Source: Streptomyces shenzhenensis (lineage in GTDB: Bacteria; Actinomycetota; Actinomycetes; Streptomycetales; Streptomycetaceae). From it: a stretch of 64,000 nucleotides of DNA. The stretch's first letter is position 1. Each line of letters opens with the position of its first letter. The position numbers were made by a program, and so were the translations under genes. The DNA lies in the NCBI RefSeq assembly GCF_021462265.1, contig NZ_JAJONF010000016.1, positions 1 through 64,000 of the forward strand, in the 5' to 3' direction. Shown here in pieces: positions 45,601 through 52,905 of this stretch. The notes under the pieces were generated by a model. That model did not search any database. It was not told the origin of the DNA and saw only the letters and a list, made by a program, of their open reading frames with translations.

Positions 45601-46601
45601 ACGAACGGCGCCGCAAGCTGGCCGAGGACAAGGATCTGGAGGCGCTGAAGCTGCGGCTGAAGCCGAAGGCGCGCCAGGCCCTCTCCCAGGCCGCCGCGGC
45701 CACCGCGGAGCGCCAGGGCGGCGAGTCCCTGGAGCGCGCGGGGCTGACCGACTGGACGATCGGAACCCTCACCCGCGTCTTCGAGACGCGCCGGGCGGGC
45801 CAGCCGGTCAAGGCGTACCCGGCCCTGGTCGACGACGGCGACACGGTCTCGGTCCGTCTCTTCGACACCGAGGAGGAGCAGACCGCGGCCATGTGGAAGG
45901 GCACGCGCCGGCTCATCCTCCGCAACATCCCGGTGAACCCGGCCAAGTTCGCGTCGGAGAAGCTGACGAACGCCCAGAAGCTCGCGCTGTCGGCGAACCC
46001 CCACGGCACGATCCAGGCCCTGTTCGACGACTGCGCGATGGCCGCGGCCGACAAGCTGATCGCGGACTTCGGCGGGCCGGCGTGGGACGAGGAGTCGTAC
46101 CGGAAGCTGTTCGACAAGGTCCGCTCCGAGATCGTCGACACGACGGTCCGTACGGTCGCCCAGGTGCAGCAGGTCCTCGCGGCCTGGCAGGCCTGTGAGC
46201 GCCGTCTGAAGGGCGTCCGGAGCCCCGCGCTGCTGGCCAACCTGACGGACGTCCGCAAGCAGCTGGACGCCCTCGTGAAGCCGGGCTTCGTGACGTGGGC
46301 CGGTATACGCCGGCTCCCCGACCTGATGCGCTACCTGGTGGCGGCGGACCGTCGCCTCCAGCAGATGCCGACGAACGTCCAGCGGGACACCACCCGCATG
46401 GAGAAGGTCCACGAGATGCAGGACGAGTACGCCTGGCTCCTGGAGCAGCTCCCGAAGGGCCGGCCGGTGCCGCAGCAGGTCCTGGACATCCGCTGGATGC
46501 TGGAGGAGCTCAGGGTCAGCTACTTCGCGCACGCGCTGGGCACGGCCTACCCGATCTCCGACAAGCGGATCGTGAAGGCAATCGACGCGGCGGTCCAGTA
46601 A
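42633..46601 (+). CDS. hrpA: ATP-dependent RNA helicase HrpA
   Basis: This 1322-residue DEAH-box helicase has all major motifs: Walker A VAGETGSGKTTQIPK near residue 105, TQPRRIAA, DEAH in IIIDEAHERSLNIDFLLGYL, SAT in VITSATID, and QRKGRCGRTSDG near 400. After the helicase core come the HA2/OB-fold region and the long C-terminal extension (to about 1300) that is specific to bacterial HrpA. The enzyme resolves stalled ribosome or mRNA structures. ATG 42633 starts MSTHPAPALGPL; no strong ribosome site is visible. A second tRNA-Asp gene lies 93 bases downstream. Confidence 0.95.
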   Translation: MSTHPAPALGPLAPRLTELSLRDAHRLGRRLEGARKIRKPEARAAVLAEIEAEVARAEERMAGRRAVVPAVSYPEQLPVSQKKDQIAEAIRDHQVVIVAGETGSGKTTQIPKICLELGRGVRGMIGHTQPRRIAARTVAERVAEELRTPLGESVGWKVRFTDQVNPDATFIKLMTDGILLAEIQTDRELRAYDTIIIDEAHERSLNIDFLLGYLAQLLPRRPDLKVVITSATIDPERFSRHFGDAPVIEVSGRTYPVEVRYRPLLEEDTEDADRDQITAICDAVEELQGEGRGDILVFLSGEREIRDTADALTKKNYRFTEVLPLYARLSHAEQHRVFQPHTGRRIVLATNVAETSLTVPGIKYVIDPGFARISRYSHRTKVQRLPIEAISQASANQRKGRCGRTSDGICIRLYSEDDFVSRPEFTDAEILRTNLASVILQMTAAGLGDIEKFPFIDPPDHRNIRDGVQLLQELGAIDPAEKDPRRRLTETGRKLAQLPVDPRLARMVLEADKNGCVREVMVIAAALSIQDPRERPAEKQTQADQQHARFRDETSDFLAFLNLWKYVREQQRERGSSSFRRMCKQEFLNFLRIREWQDIYLQLRTVAKQMDIHLNEEDAPGDRVHVSLLAGLLSHIGMKDVKNAAGENGKTTAKNEYLGARNAKFALFPGSALFRKPPRFVMSAELVETSRLWARVNAKIEPEWVEPLAGHLLKRTYSEPHWEKDQAAVMAFEKVTLYGLPIVADRKVNYGRIDPETSRELFIRNALVEGDWRTHHKFFADNRKLLSEVEELEHRARRRDIVVDDDTLFDFYDQRVPEHVVSGAHFDSWWKRKRHEQPEFLDFEREMLIRESAEAVTKTDYPDSWRQGQLKFQVTYQFEPGADADGVTVHIPLQVLNQVKDEGFDWQIPGLREEVVTELIRTLPKPIRRNYVPAPNFAKRFLDSAVPLQEPLTTTMARELKRMVGVPFEAEDFDWAKVPDHLKITFRIVDERRRKLAEDKDLEALKLRLKPKARQALSQAAAATAERQGGESLERAGLTDWTIGTLTRVFETRRAGQPVKAYPALVDDGDTVSVRLFDTEEEQTAAMWKGTRRLILRNIPVNPAKFASEKLTNAQKLALSANPHGTIQALFDDCAMAAADKLIADFGGPAWDEESYRKLFDKVRSEIVDTTVRTVAQVQQVLAAWQACERRLKGVRSPALLANLTDVRKQLDALVKPGFVTWAGIRRLPDLMRYLVAADRRLQQMPTNVQRDTTRMEKVHEMQDEYAWLLEQLPKGRPVPQQVLDIRWMLEELRVSYFAHALGTAYPISDKRIVKAIDAAVQ

Positions 46602-46648
46602 CCGACCGGGCACGCTGGGTGAGTTCGACCAGCCCCCTCCCCCTCCTG

Positions 46649-46688
46649 TACAGTCCTTCTCGCGGCACAGCGCAGAGGAAGTGCCGCG
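46649..46688 (+). promoter_or_regulatory. tRNA-Asp promoter and leader hairpin
   Basis: TACAGT (46649-46654) is the likely -10, the same hexamer as before the tRNA cluster. The leader then forms CGCGGCAC (46661-46668) with GTGCCGCG (46681-46688), a stem just before the tRNA. Confidence 0.55.
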
Positions 46689-46694
46689 AAACCT

Positions 46695-46769
46695 GGTCCT
46701 GTGGAGCAGTTTGGAGTGCTCGCCACCCTGTCAAGGTGGAGGCCGCGGGTTCAAATCCCGTCAGGACCG
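46695..46769 (+). tRNA. tRNA-Asp (GTC), copy 2
   Basis: Identical over all 75 bases to the copy at 38110-38184, including discriminator G. It has its own promoter and terminator. Confidence 0.95.
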
Positions 46770-46780
46770 CACAAAGCCGA

Positions 46781-46810
46781 GGCCCGTATCCCCAGCAGGG
46801 GAAGCGGGCC
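46781..46810 (+). terminator. tRNA-Asp terminator
   Basis: GGCCCG...CCCC pairs with GGGG...CGGGCC around a short loop, followed by TTTCG. It starts 11 bases after the tRNA. Confidence 0.7.
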
Positions 46811-47348
46811 TTTCGCATGCCCCCGCCCGGCAGGCTGCCGAGGCAGGAGCGGGGCCGGAGGCAGTGAGTCCCGGCAGCGCGTTCTTCCCCGCCACGACGG
46901 CGGAGACCGGCGGCGCCCGAACCGGCCGCAGCCAGGGGGTTGGGCACCGTCGCGGCGGAGCAAGGCGGCGAACGAAGAGCCAAGCGGCAGCCGAGACGCG
47001 AACGATGCCGGGCGCAGTGAGCCGCCGCGGCGCGAAGCGTGCGCGGCGCGAAGCGTGCGCGGCGGAGGAAGAAGCAGCCGTAGGCCGCCGGATCAGCGGG
47101 CCGCCGGACCAGCGGGCGGCCGGGCGGGCCGGACTCACAGCCCAACAGGCGGGCCGAACAGGCGTACAGGCCGCACGCGAGGGCGGCAGGGCGAGCCAGG
47201 CGGGTGAACCGACAGGCCGAGCCGGACAGAGCGAGCCGACAGGGGCCGGTTCACGCGGTCGGCGGGTCGGGGCTCTTGACGGGGTCACATTCAGTGGTTA
47301 CCCAGAAGGGAGGGCTCGGTTTTCTCGGCTTCCTGCGGGAGGTGGCGT
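46811..47348. other. purine-rich unexplained spacer
   Basis: About 540 bases of purine-rich plus strand with many short GCGGGCC/GGCGGGC repeats. It has a 16-base direct repeat, CGGCGCGAAGCGTGCG, at 47028-47043 and 47044-47059. A 235-residue ORF through it is repetitive Arg/Ala/Gly and has no ribosome site, so it is not called. A TTGACG at 47276 may be a -35 for the next gene. Confidence 0.4.
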
Positions 47349-47540
47349 ATGGCGGCTTCGGTACGGCACGAAACGCGGGCATTGCTGAGGGCCCACCTGG
47401 CGGCCGCCTCGTCGTACCGGCATCTGACCCGGCACTGTCCGGTCTGCCACCGCCTGCTGCGGCTGGCCATGGACTCCGCCCCGTGCCCCCCGGAGACCCC
47501 CGAGGACGCCGTGGAGGACGAAGGCTCCGTGGGGGTGTGA
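47349..47540 (+). CDS. small DUF6274-type protein
   Basis: This 63-residue protein contains HETRALLRAHLAAASSYRHL and the cysteine pair HCPVCHRLLRL, probably metal binding, and matches the DUF6274 family found next to bldC in Streptomyces as I recall it. GGGAGG stands 6 bases upstream of ATG 47349, which strongly supports translation. The tail is acidic. Function is unknown. Confidence 0.8.
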   Translation: MAASVRHETRALLRAHLAAASSYRHLTRHCPVCHRLLRLAMDSAPCPPETPEDAVEDEGSVGV

Positions 47541-47854
47541 CCGACGCCGGCAAGGGCAGCCGGGTCAACGGCCTTTGCTGTGGGGCCGGTTCCTCGCGGG
47601 ACTCCTCTAGCGCACCCTGCGGAGTACAAACAACCCATGCGGTATGTGACGGGTGTCACCGCATGAGTTTCCGAAAGGGCAGCACTTACCCCCTTCCTAC
47701 AACTGGTCAATTTAATATGTGCAATTGCACCACCCTGTGGACCTCGCCCCGGACTGGGCTCCGGTGCCCGCACAGCGGATCCGACAGCGGTCCCCAGACT
47801 CCGACAAGGCTGCTCACAGCGGCGCCGGTCAGGGGCGCCCAAGACCCCATGGAC
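47541..47854. other. intergenic region with palindromes
   Basis: No gene is seen. CATGCGGT (47636-47643) and ACCGCATG (47658-47665) form an inverted repeat that encloses GTGACGGGTGTCAC. An AT-rich patch with TTTAATATGTGCAATTGCAC lies near 47710-47730. The layout suggests a promoter or operator, but no rightward gene follows. Confidence 0.4.
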
Positions 47855-47898
47855 ACACAAAAAAGATCGCGCTGGACCCGGCGGAGTCCAGCGCGATC
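47855..47898 (-). terminator. bldC rho-independent terminator
   Basis: AGATCGCGCTGGAC (47863-47876) and GTCCAGCGCGATCT (47885-47898) make a 14-bp stem. On the minus strand it is followed by TTTTTTG. This is the best intrinsic terminator in the window and lies about 145 bases past the bldC stop. Confidence 0.85.
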
Positions 47899-48044
47899 TA
47901 CGACGCACCCTGTGTCGCTTGCCTGAAAAGTTCTTGTCGGCCTGGGCGTGGGTCCTGTTGGGGCAGGTCCCGCGTCGCTTGGAGCTAGGGTTTCGGGCGC
48001 CTCGACCAGTGGGGGACCGGTCGGTTTGCCCGCTATTCAGTTGG

Positions 48045-48251
48045 TCAGGCTTCGCTGCGCTGCTGAGGGATGCCCGCCAGCAAGGCGCGCACCTCAGCCT
48101 CGCGGTAGCGGCGGTGCCCGCCGAGCGTGCGGATCGATGTGAGCTTGCCGGCCTTCGCCCACCGCGTGACCGTCTTGGGGTCGACGCGGAACATCGTGGC
48201 GACCTCAGCCGGGGTCAGCAGCGGCTCGGCATCAGGGGTGCGAGCGGTCAT
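48045..48251 (-). CDS. bldC: developmental regulator BldC
   Basis: This 68-residue MerR-like DNA-binding protein controls the timing of Streptomyces development, holding back early entry into sporulation. It has only the winged HTH part, LLTPAEVATMFRVDPKTVTR then WAKAGKLTSIRTLGGHRRYR, without the MerR dimerisation or sensor helix. It binds DNA as head-to-tail oligomers on direct repeats. ATG 48251 has GAGGAGG 6 bases upstream. A hairpin lies just 5' of that ribosome site. Sequence and length match the known protein. Confidence 0.97.
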   Translation of the reverse strand: MTARTPDAEPLLTPAEVATMFRVDPKTVTRWAKAGKLTSIRTLGGHRRYREAEVRALLAGIPQQRSEA

Positions 48252-48870
48252 GAGCGGCCTCCTCGGGAGAACCGAACCTTCTCGGTTCTTTCCTCTAAAT
48301 TCTGCACCTTGACCCGCGTTGCCCGAAATGGCGGACGCGAGTCGAGTCGGTTATAGGACGAACGGCTTGTCCTCGGCACTACAACTACACCATCCGTCCA
48401 GCCGCGTCGGCCAAACCGATGGAATTGCCCTCCCAGGTAGGCATCAGCCGCGGAAGCCGATGGACCATGCCATAGCGGACAGTCACGCCTCTGTGACGAT
48501 CAGTCACAGGACGATCAGGAGTCACCAGACCCCCCAAAGCACGTAATGCTGAGAATCCGCCCACAGTGCACCACACTTGGACGGATGGAGCCTTCCCCGG
48601 ACTCCTTGTCCTATTTTGGCACGAGGAGTGGCAAGAGGCGCAAGAGCCGTGTAAGTGCTGTCCGTCACCCTTGCCGCAAAAGCCCGGATCGGGATCCAAC
48701 GTCCTGTGCGTTCACTGAAGTGCCGTCAAGGTACGTTGTTTCATGGCTTCTGGGCCGTGACCTACATCACTCACACCACACACGTCACGCGGGTGTCATC
48801 CGGCTGTAAACAGCATCGAACACCCCGTCACCCAGTACGGAGCGGGAAGCATCCGCGCTCAGACCGGCAC
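48252..48870. promoter_or_regulatory. long bldC upstream region
   Basis: About 620 bases precede bldC. On the minus strand the leader holds a hairpin of AGAACCGA (48289-48282) with TCGGTTCT (48275-48268), and a -10-like TATAAC at 48355-48350. Further up, CTGTGAC (48491) and GTCACAG (48503) form an inverted repeat flanked by more GTCAC motifs at 48482 and 48521. No gene is recognised. Confidence 0.55.
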
Positions 48871-49713
48871 TCAGTTCGCCGAACGGAGGTCCCGTACCGC
48901 CCGCCACCGCTCCACCAGCCGCCCGTACGCCTCCCCGGCCGCGGCCCCGTCGCCCTGGCGCAGCGCCTCGATGCCGGCCGCCACGTCGGCCGCCGAATGG
49001 TCGTCCTCCAGGGCCCCGGCCGGCACGGTGTGCACGAGACCGCCGTAGTCCAGCTCCACCAGCGAGCGCGGGTGGAACTCCTCCAGCCAGCGCCCGACGT
49101 CCAGCAGGCCGTCGATCAGGGGCCCTTCCTCCATGGTGTCCTTGAGCGTGCGCAGCGCCCGCGCCACCCGGCGCCGGGCCTGCACCATCGGGGTGCGGTA
49201 GCGCAGCATCGGCGGGATCTCCCCGGAGCCCTTCTCGAACCGGCGCTCCTCGTCGGAGACCAGCACGAACCAGTTCAGCGGCACCTGCCAGGTCGCGGTG
49301 CGGATCCAGGGCCGGCAGTCGGGATTGCGGGCCAGCCAGCGCTCGTAGTCCATCGCGGCCTGCCGGCGCACGACCGGCGGCAGCATCGCGTCCACGACCG
49401 GCTTCGGCAGCTCCTCGGGAAGCTCCTGCAGGGCCTGCCAGCCGCGCAGCCGGGTCCGCCACGGGCAGACGCAGACGACGCCGTCGACCTCCAGGACGAA
49501 GGCGTCGGCACTCTCCTGCACCGGCACCGGGATCGGCGGGGTGGGCACCAAGTCGGCCAGGGAGCGGCGGAGTTCGTCCTGATAGGAGGGACGCTCCGGA
49601 CGGCGGGCGTAGCGCGCCCAGTGGTCGCGCTCCCGTTCCGGGAAGGCGGCCAGCGGCTCGTACACACGCAGGTACGTCGCGTAGGGGACGACCACCGAGG
49701 ACACCTTGGGCAC
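48871..49713 (-). CDS. conserved hypothetical protein
   Basis: This 280-residue soluble protein is conserved beside vdh in Streptomyces as I recall but has no assigned function. It is rich in Arg/Glu/Trp, with segments such as AFVLEVDGVVCVCPWRTRLR, WIRTATWQVPLNWFVLVSDE and LVELDYGGLVHTVPAG. GTG 49713 has GGGAGG 8 bases upstream; the extended frame to 50490 is antisense to vdh and rejected. It is divergent from vdh, sharing a 261-base spacer. Confidence 0.85.
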   Translation of the reverse strand: MPKVSSVVVPYATYLRVYEPLAAFPERERDHWARYARRPERPSYQDELRRSLADLVPTPPIPVPVQESADAFVLEVDGVVCVCPWRTRLRGWQALQELPEELPKPVVDAMLPPVVRRQAAMDYERWLARNPDCRPWIRTATWQVPLNWFVLVSDEERRFEKGSGEIPPMLRYRTPMVQARRRVARALRTLKDTMEEGPLIDGLLDVGRWLEEFHPRSLVELDYGGLVHTVPAGALEDDHSAADVAAGIEALRQGDGAAAGEAYGRLVERWRAVRDLRSAN

Positions 49714-49974
49714 GCCTGCTCCCTCCCCATCGGACCGGGCTCGAAACCAGCGCGGCCCACGCCGGGGCCGGCCGGGCCCGGCCGCGGAAACCACAGCAAA
49801 TCGTCCCACGCGCATACGTGCGCTCACGGCACGGGAGAGTGATCCTGAACACTGCGCGGACGGTGTGCGGGCAATGGCTCTACGCTCATGCCACGGCCCC
49901 GCCACCCTTACGGGAGCCCCCGCTTCCACCGCCGCACACACGCGACACACGCGACACAACCGGGAGTCACCACA
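49714..49974. promoter_or_regulatory. vdh divergent promoter region
   Basis: This 261-base spacer serves the divergent hypothetical gene and vdh. The ribosome site for vdh is GGGAG (49962-49966), 8 bases before GTG 49975. Repeated ACACACGCGACACACGCGACAC (49936-49957) precedes it. No promoter hexamers are clear. Confidence 0.4.
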
Positions 49975-51066
49975 GTGACCGACGTTTCCACCGGCGTCCT
50001 GCACACCCTGTTCCACTCCGACCAGGGCGGCCACGAGCAGGTCGTGCTCTGTCAGGACCGCGCGAGCGGCCTCAAGGCCGTCATCGCCATCCACTCCACC
50101 GCGCTGGGCCCCGCCCTCGGCGGCACCCGCTTCTACCCGTACGCCAACGAGGCCGAGGCCGTCGCCGACGCCCTCAACCTCGCGCGCGGGATGTCGTACA
50201 AGAACGCCATGGCCGGGCTCGACCACGGCGGCGGCAAGGCCGTGATCATCGGAGACCCGGACCGGGACAAGACCGAGGAGCTGCTGCTCGCCTACGGGCG
50301 GTTCGTGGCCTCGCTCGGCGGCCGGTACGTCACCGCCTGCGACGTCGGCACGTACGTCGCCGACATGGACGTGGTCGCCCGGGAGTGCCGCTGGACCACC
50401 GGCCGCTCCCCCGAGAACGGCGGCGCCGGCGACTCCTCCGTGCTCACCGCGTACGGCGTCTACCAGGGCATGCGGGCCAGCGCCCAGCACCTGTGGGGCG
50501 ACCCCTCGCTACGCGGTCGCAGCGTCGGCGTCGCGGGCGTCGGCAAGGTCGGCCACCACCTGGTCGAGCACCTCCTGAACGAGGGCGCCCGGGTGGTCGT
50601 CACGGACGTGCGCGGGGAGGCCGTCGGCCGGATCTCCGACCGCCACCCCGAGGTCCGGGTGGCCGCCGACACCGACGCCCTGATCCGTGTCGAGGGCCTC
50701 GACATCTACGCCCCCTGCGCGCTCGGCGGCGCCCTCAGCGACGAATCCGTGCCGGTGCTGACCGCCAAGGTGGTGTGCGGCGCGGCCAACAACCAGCTCG
50801 CCCACCCGGGTGTCGAGAAGGACCTGGCGGACCGCGGGATCCTCTACGCGCCGGACTACGTGGTGAACGCCGGCGGGGTCATCCAGGTCGCCGACGAGCT
50901 GCACGGGTTCGACTTCGACCGGTGCAAGGCGAAGGCGGCGAAGATCTTCGACACCACGCTGGCCATATTCGCACGTGCGAAGGATGACGGGATCCCCCCG
51001 GCCGCGGCGGCCGACCGGATCGCCGAACAGCGGATGCACGAAGCGGCAACGGCGGCCGGCCGCTGA
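49975..51066 (+). CDS. vdh: valine (branched-chain amino acid) dehydrogenase
   Basis: This 363-residue NAD-dependent enzyme of the Glu/Leu/Phe/Val dehydrogenase family deaminates valine and other branched-chain amino acids, supplying acyl-CoA precursors for polyketides. The glycine-rich substrate site GGTRFYPYANEAEAV, the catalytic lysine in YKNAMAGLDHGGGKAVI, and the NAD-binding VGVAGVGKVGHHLVEHL near residue 180 are all present, with APCALGGAL and GAANNQL downstream. The length agrees with known Streptomyces Vdh. GTG 49975 is chosen on ribosome site spacing. Confidence 0.95.
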   Translation: MTDVSTGVLHTLFHSDQGGHEQVVLCQDRASGLKAVIAIHSTALGPALGGTRFYPYANEAEAVADALNLARGMSYKNAMAGLDHGGGKAVIIGDPDRDKTEELLLAYGRFVASLGGRYVTACDVGTYVADMDVVARECRWTTGRSPENGGAGDSSVLTAYGVYQGMRASAQHLWGDPSLRGRSVGVAGVGKVGHHLVEHLLNEGARVVVTDVRGEAVGRISDRHPEVRVAADTDALIRVEGLDIYAPCALGGALSDESVPVLTAKVVCGAANNQLAHPGVEKDLADRGILYAPDYVVNAGGVIQVADELHGFDFDRCKAKAAKIFDTTLAIFARAKDDGIPPAAAADRIAEQRMHEAATAAGR

Positions 51067-51366
51067 TCGAGGACCGGGTTTCCGGGCGGATTTCCGGTAC
51101 CTGCCGGCGGACAGTTGGAGAGAACTCTCACGTTCGTCGGCGGGTCGCCCGCCAGGAAGTGGTTAAAATCGTGGTTGACCAGCGAGGACGGGGCACCTTG
51201 AGGGTCATGGAGTCAGGCGCGTGGTGCGGGCGACGTACCGTATGGGCGCGGGCTCAGGTACCGTGGAAGCCCTACGGACCGGTCTCTCCGAGGAGAGCCC
51301 GTTCCGGATCATGAACGCGTGTCAGACTCTGGGGCCGTCGAGCCCCATCACCGAGGGGGTCGAGCC
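51067..51366. other. intergenic region vdh to DUF3073
   Basis: Three hundred bases without a gene. GAGAG-AA-CTCTC near 51118-51129 is a small palindrome, and GTTAAAAT (51162-51169) could be a -10. The ribosome site GAGGGGG for the next gene lies at 51353-51359. Confidence 0.4.
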
Positions 51367-51630
51367 ATGGGGCGCGGCCGGGCCAAGGCCAAGCAGACGA
51401 AGGTCGCCCGCCAGCTGAAGTACAACAGCGGTGGGACTGACCTGTCACGTCTGGCCAGCGAGCTGGGCGCATCGACTTCGAGTCAGCCGCCGAATGGCGA
51501 GCCGTTCGAGGACGACGACGAGGATGACGACCCGTACGCCCAGTACGCGGATCTCTACAACGACGACGATGAGGACGAGGACGAGGACGACCAGTCCGGT
51601 CCGCACTCCCAGCATCGTCGCGGTGCTTGA
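51367..51630 (+). CDS. DUF3073 protein
   Basis: This 87-residue protein has a basic N-terminus MGRGRAKAKQTKVARQLKYN and a strongly acidic C-terminus (runs of Asp/Glu from about residue 49), typical of the actinobacterial DUF3073 family. GAGGGGG is 7 bases upstream of ATG 51367. The charge split suggests nucleic-acid or ribosome contact, but no activity is known. A rho-independent terminator follows. Confidence 0.9.
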   Translation: MGRGRAKAKQTKVARQLKYNSGGTDLSRLASELGASTSSQPPNGEPFEDDDEDDDPYAQYADLYNDDDEDEDEDDQSGPHSQHRRGA

Positions 51631-51659
51631 CTTCAGCGGCTGCTGAGCCGCTTCACTTG

Positions 51660-51693
51660 CCCGGTCCGGGATTCTCATGCCGGACCGGGTTTT
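51660..51693 (+). terminator. DUF3073 terminator
   Basis: CCCGGTCCGG (51660-51669) pairs with CCGGACCGGG (51680-51689), followed by TTTT. It is the expected end for the rightward gene and may also serve the convergent purM transcript. Confidence 0.85.
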
Positions 51694-51777
51694 GTGCTGG
51701 CCTCCTGGGTTCCGCCCCGGACCCCCTTCCTGGGACTCCCCCGGAGGCGGAGTCCCAGGTGCTCTCAGGGGCTGGGT

Positions 51778-52875
51778 CTATGCGTGGTCGCCCACCAGTT
51801 CCGCGCCGGTGGTGTGGCCGCCGCGCTCGGTGATCTCGCCGGCGACCCATGCCTCGACCCCGCGGTCGGCCAGTGTGGTCAGCGCCACGTCCACCGATTC
51901 CTGCGGGACGATCGCGATCATGCCGACGCCCATGTTGAGCGTCTTCTCCAGTTCGAGCCGCTCGACGTCGCCGGTGCGGCCGACCAGGTCGAAGATCGGG
52001 CCGGGCGTCCAGGTGGCACGGTCGACGGTCGCGTGCAGGTGGTCCGGGATCACCCGGGCCAGGTTCGCGGCGAGTCCGCCGCCGGTGATGTGGCTGAACG
52101 CGTGGACCTCCGCGGTACGCGTCAGGGCCAGGCAGTCCAGCGAGTAGATCCTGGTCGGCTCCAGAAGTTCCTCGCCGAGGGTGCGGCCCAAGTCCTCGAT
52201 CCGGGCGTCGAGCGCGAGGCCCGCCTGGTTCAGCAGCACGTGCCGGACCAGGGAGTACCCGTTCGAGTGAAGCCCGGAGGACGCCATGGCGATCACCGCG
52301 TCACCCGTACGGATACGATCCGCGCCGAGCAGCCGGTCGGCCTCCACCACACCCGTACCGGCGCCGGCCACGTCGAAGTCGTCCACGCCGAGCAGACCCG
52401 GGTGCTCGGCCGTCTCACCGCCCACCAGGGCGCAGCCGGCCAGTACACAGCCCTCGGCGATGCCCTTGACGATGGCGGCGACCCGCTCGGGGTGCACCTT
52501 GCCGACGCAGATGTAGTCGGTCATGAACAGCGGCTCGGCGCCGCACACCACGATGTCGTCCATGACCATGGCGACCAGGTCGTGGCCGATGGTGTCGTAC
52601 ACACCCAGCTGCCGGGCGATGTCGACCTTCGTGCCCACGCCGTCCGTCGCGGACGCCAGCAGCGGGCGCTCGTAGTTCTTGAGCGCGGAGGCGTCGAAGA
52701 GACCGGCGAAGCCGCCGAGGCCGCCGAGGACCTCGGGGCGCTGCGTCTTCTTCACCCACTCCTTCATCAGCTCGACGGCGCGGTCGCCCGCCTCGATGTC
52801 GACACCGGCGGCCGCGTAGGAGGCACCGGAGGAACTACCCGTCGACGGAGTCGACTGATCGGACACAGCAGACAT
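51778..52875 (-). CDS. purM: phosphoribosylformylglycinamidine cyclo-ligase (AIR synthetase)
   Basis: This 365-residue enzyme closes the imidazole ring of purines with ATP (step 5). The start YAAAGVDIEAGDRAVELMK, ASATDGVGTKVDIARQLG and the glycine-rich CALVGGETAEHPGL are characteristic of PurM. The first 20 residues are Ser/Thr-rich and probably unstructured. It follows purF by 30 bases in the same direction, so the two form one operon. ATG 52875 has a modest AGG ribosome site. Confidence 0.95.
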   Translation of the reverse strand: MSAVSDQSTPSTGSSSGASYAAAGVDIEAGDRAVELMKEWVKKTQRPEVLGGLGGFAGLFDASALKNYERPLLASATDGVGTKVDIARQLGVYDTIGHDLVAMVMDDIVVCGAEPLFMTDYICVGKVHPERVAAIVKGIAEGCVLAGCALVGGETAEHPGLLGVDDFDVAGAGTGVVEADRLLGADRIRTGDAVIAMASSGLHSNGYSLVRHVLLNQAGLALDARIEDLGRTLGEELLEPTRIYSLDCLALTRTAEVHAFSHITGGGLAANLARVIPDHLHATVDRATWTPGPIFDLVGRTGDVERLELEKTLNMGVGMIAIVPQESVDVALTTLADRGVEAWVAGEITERGGHTTGAELVGDHA

Positions 52876-52905
52876 TGCCTGGGATCTTTCGGTTGATGAC
52901 GGGGC

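Noticed and set aside
46681..47388. A 235-codon frame starting inside tRNA-Asp
   Set aside because: It begins in a tRNA, is low complexity, lacks a ribosome site and runs out of frame over the DUF6274 gene.
48871..50490. Extended 539-codon version of the hypothetical gene beside vdh
   Set aside because: The extra part is antisense to vdh, and GTG 49713 with GGGAGG is the natural start.
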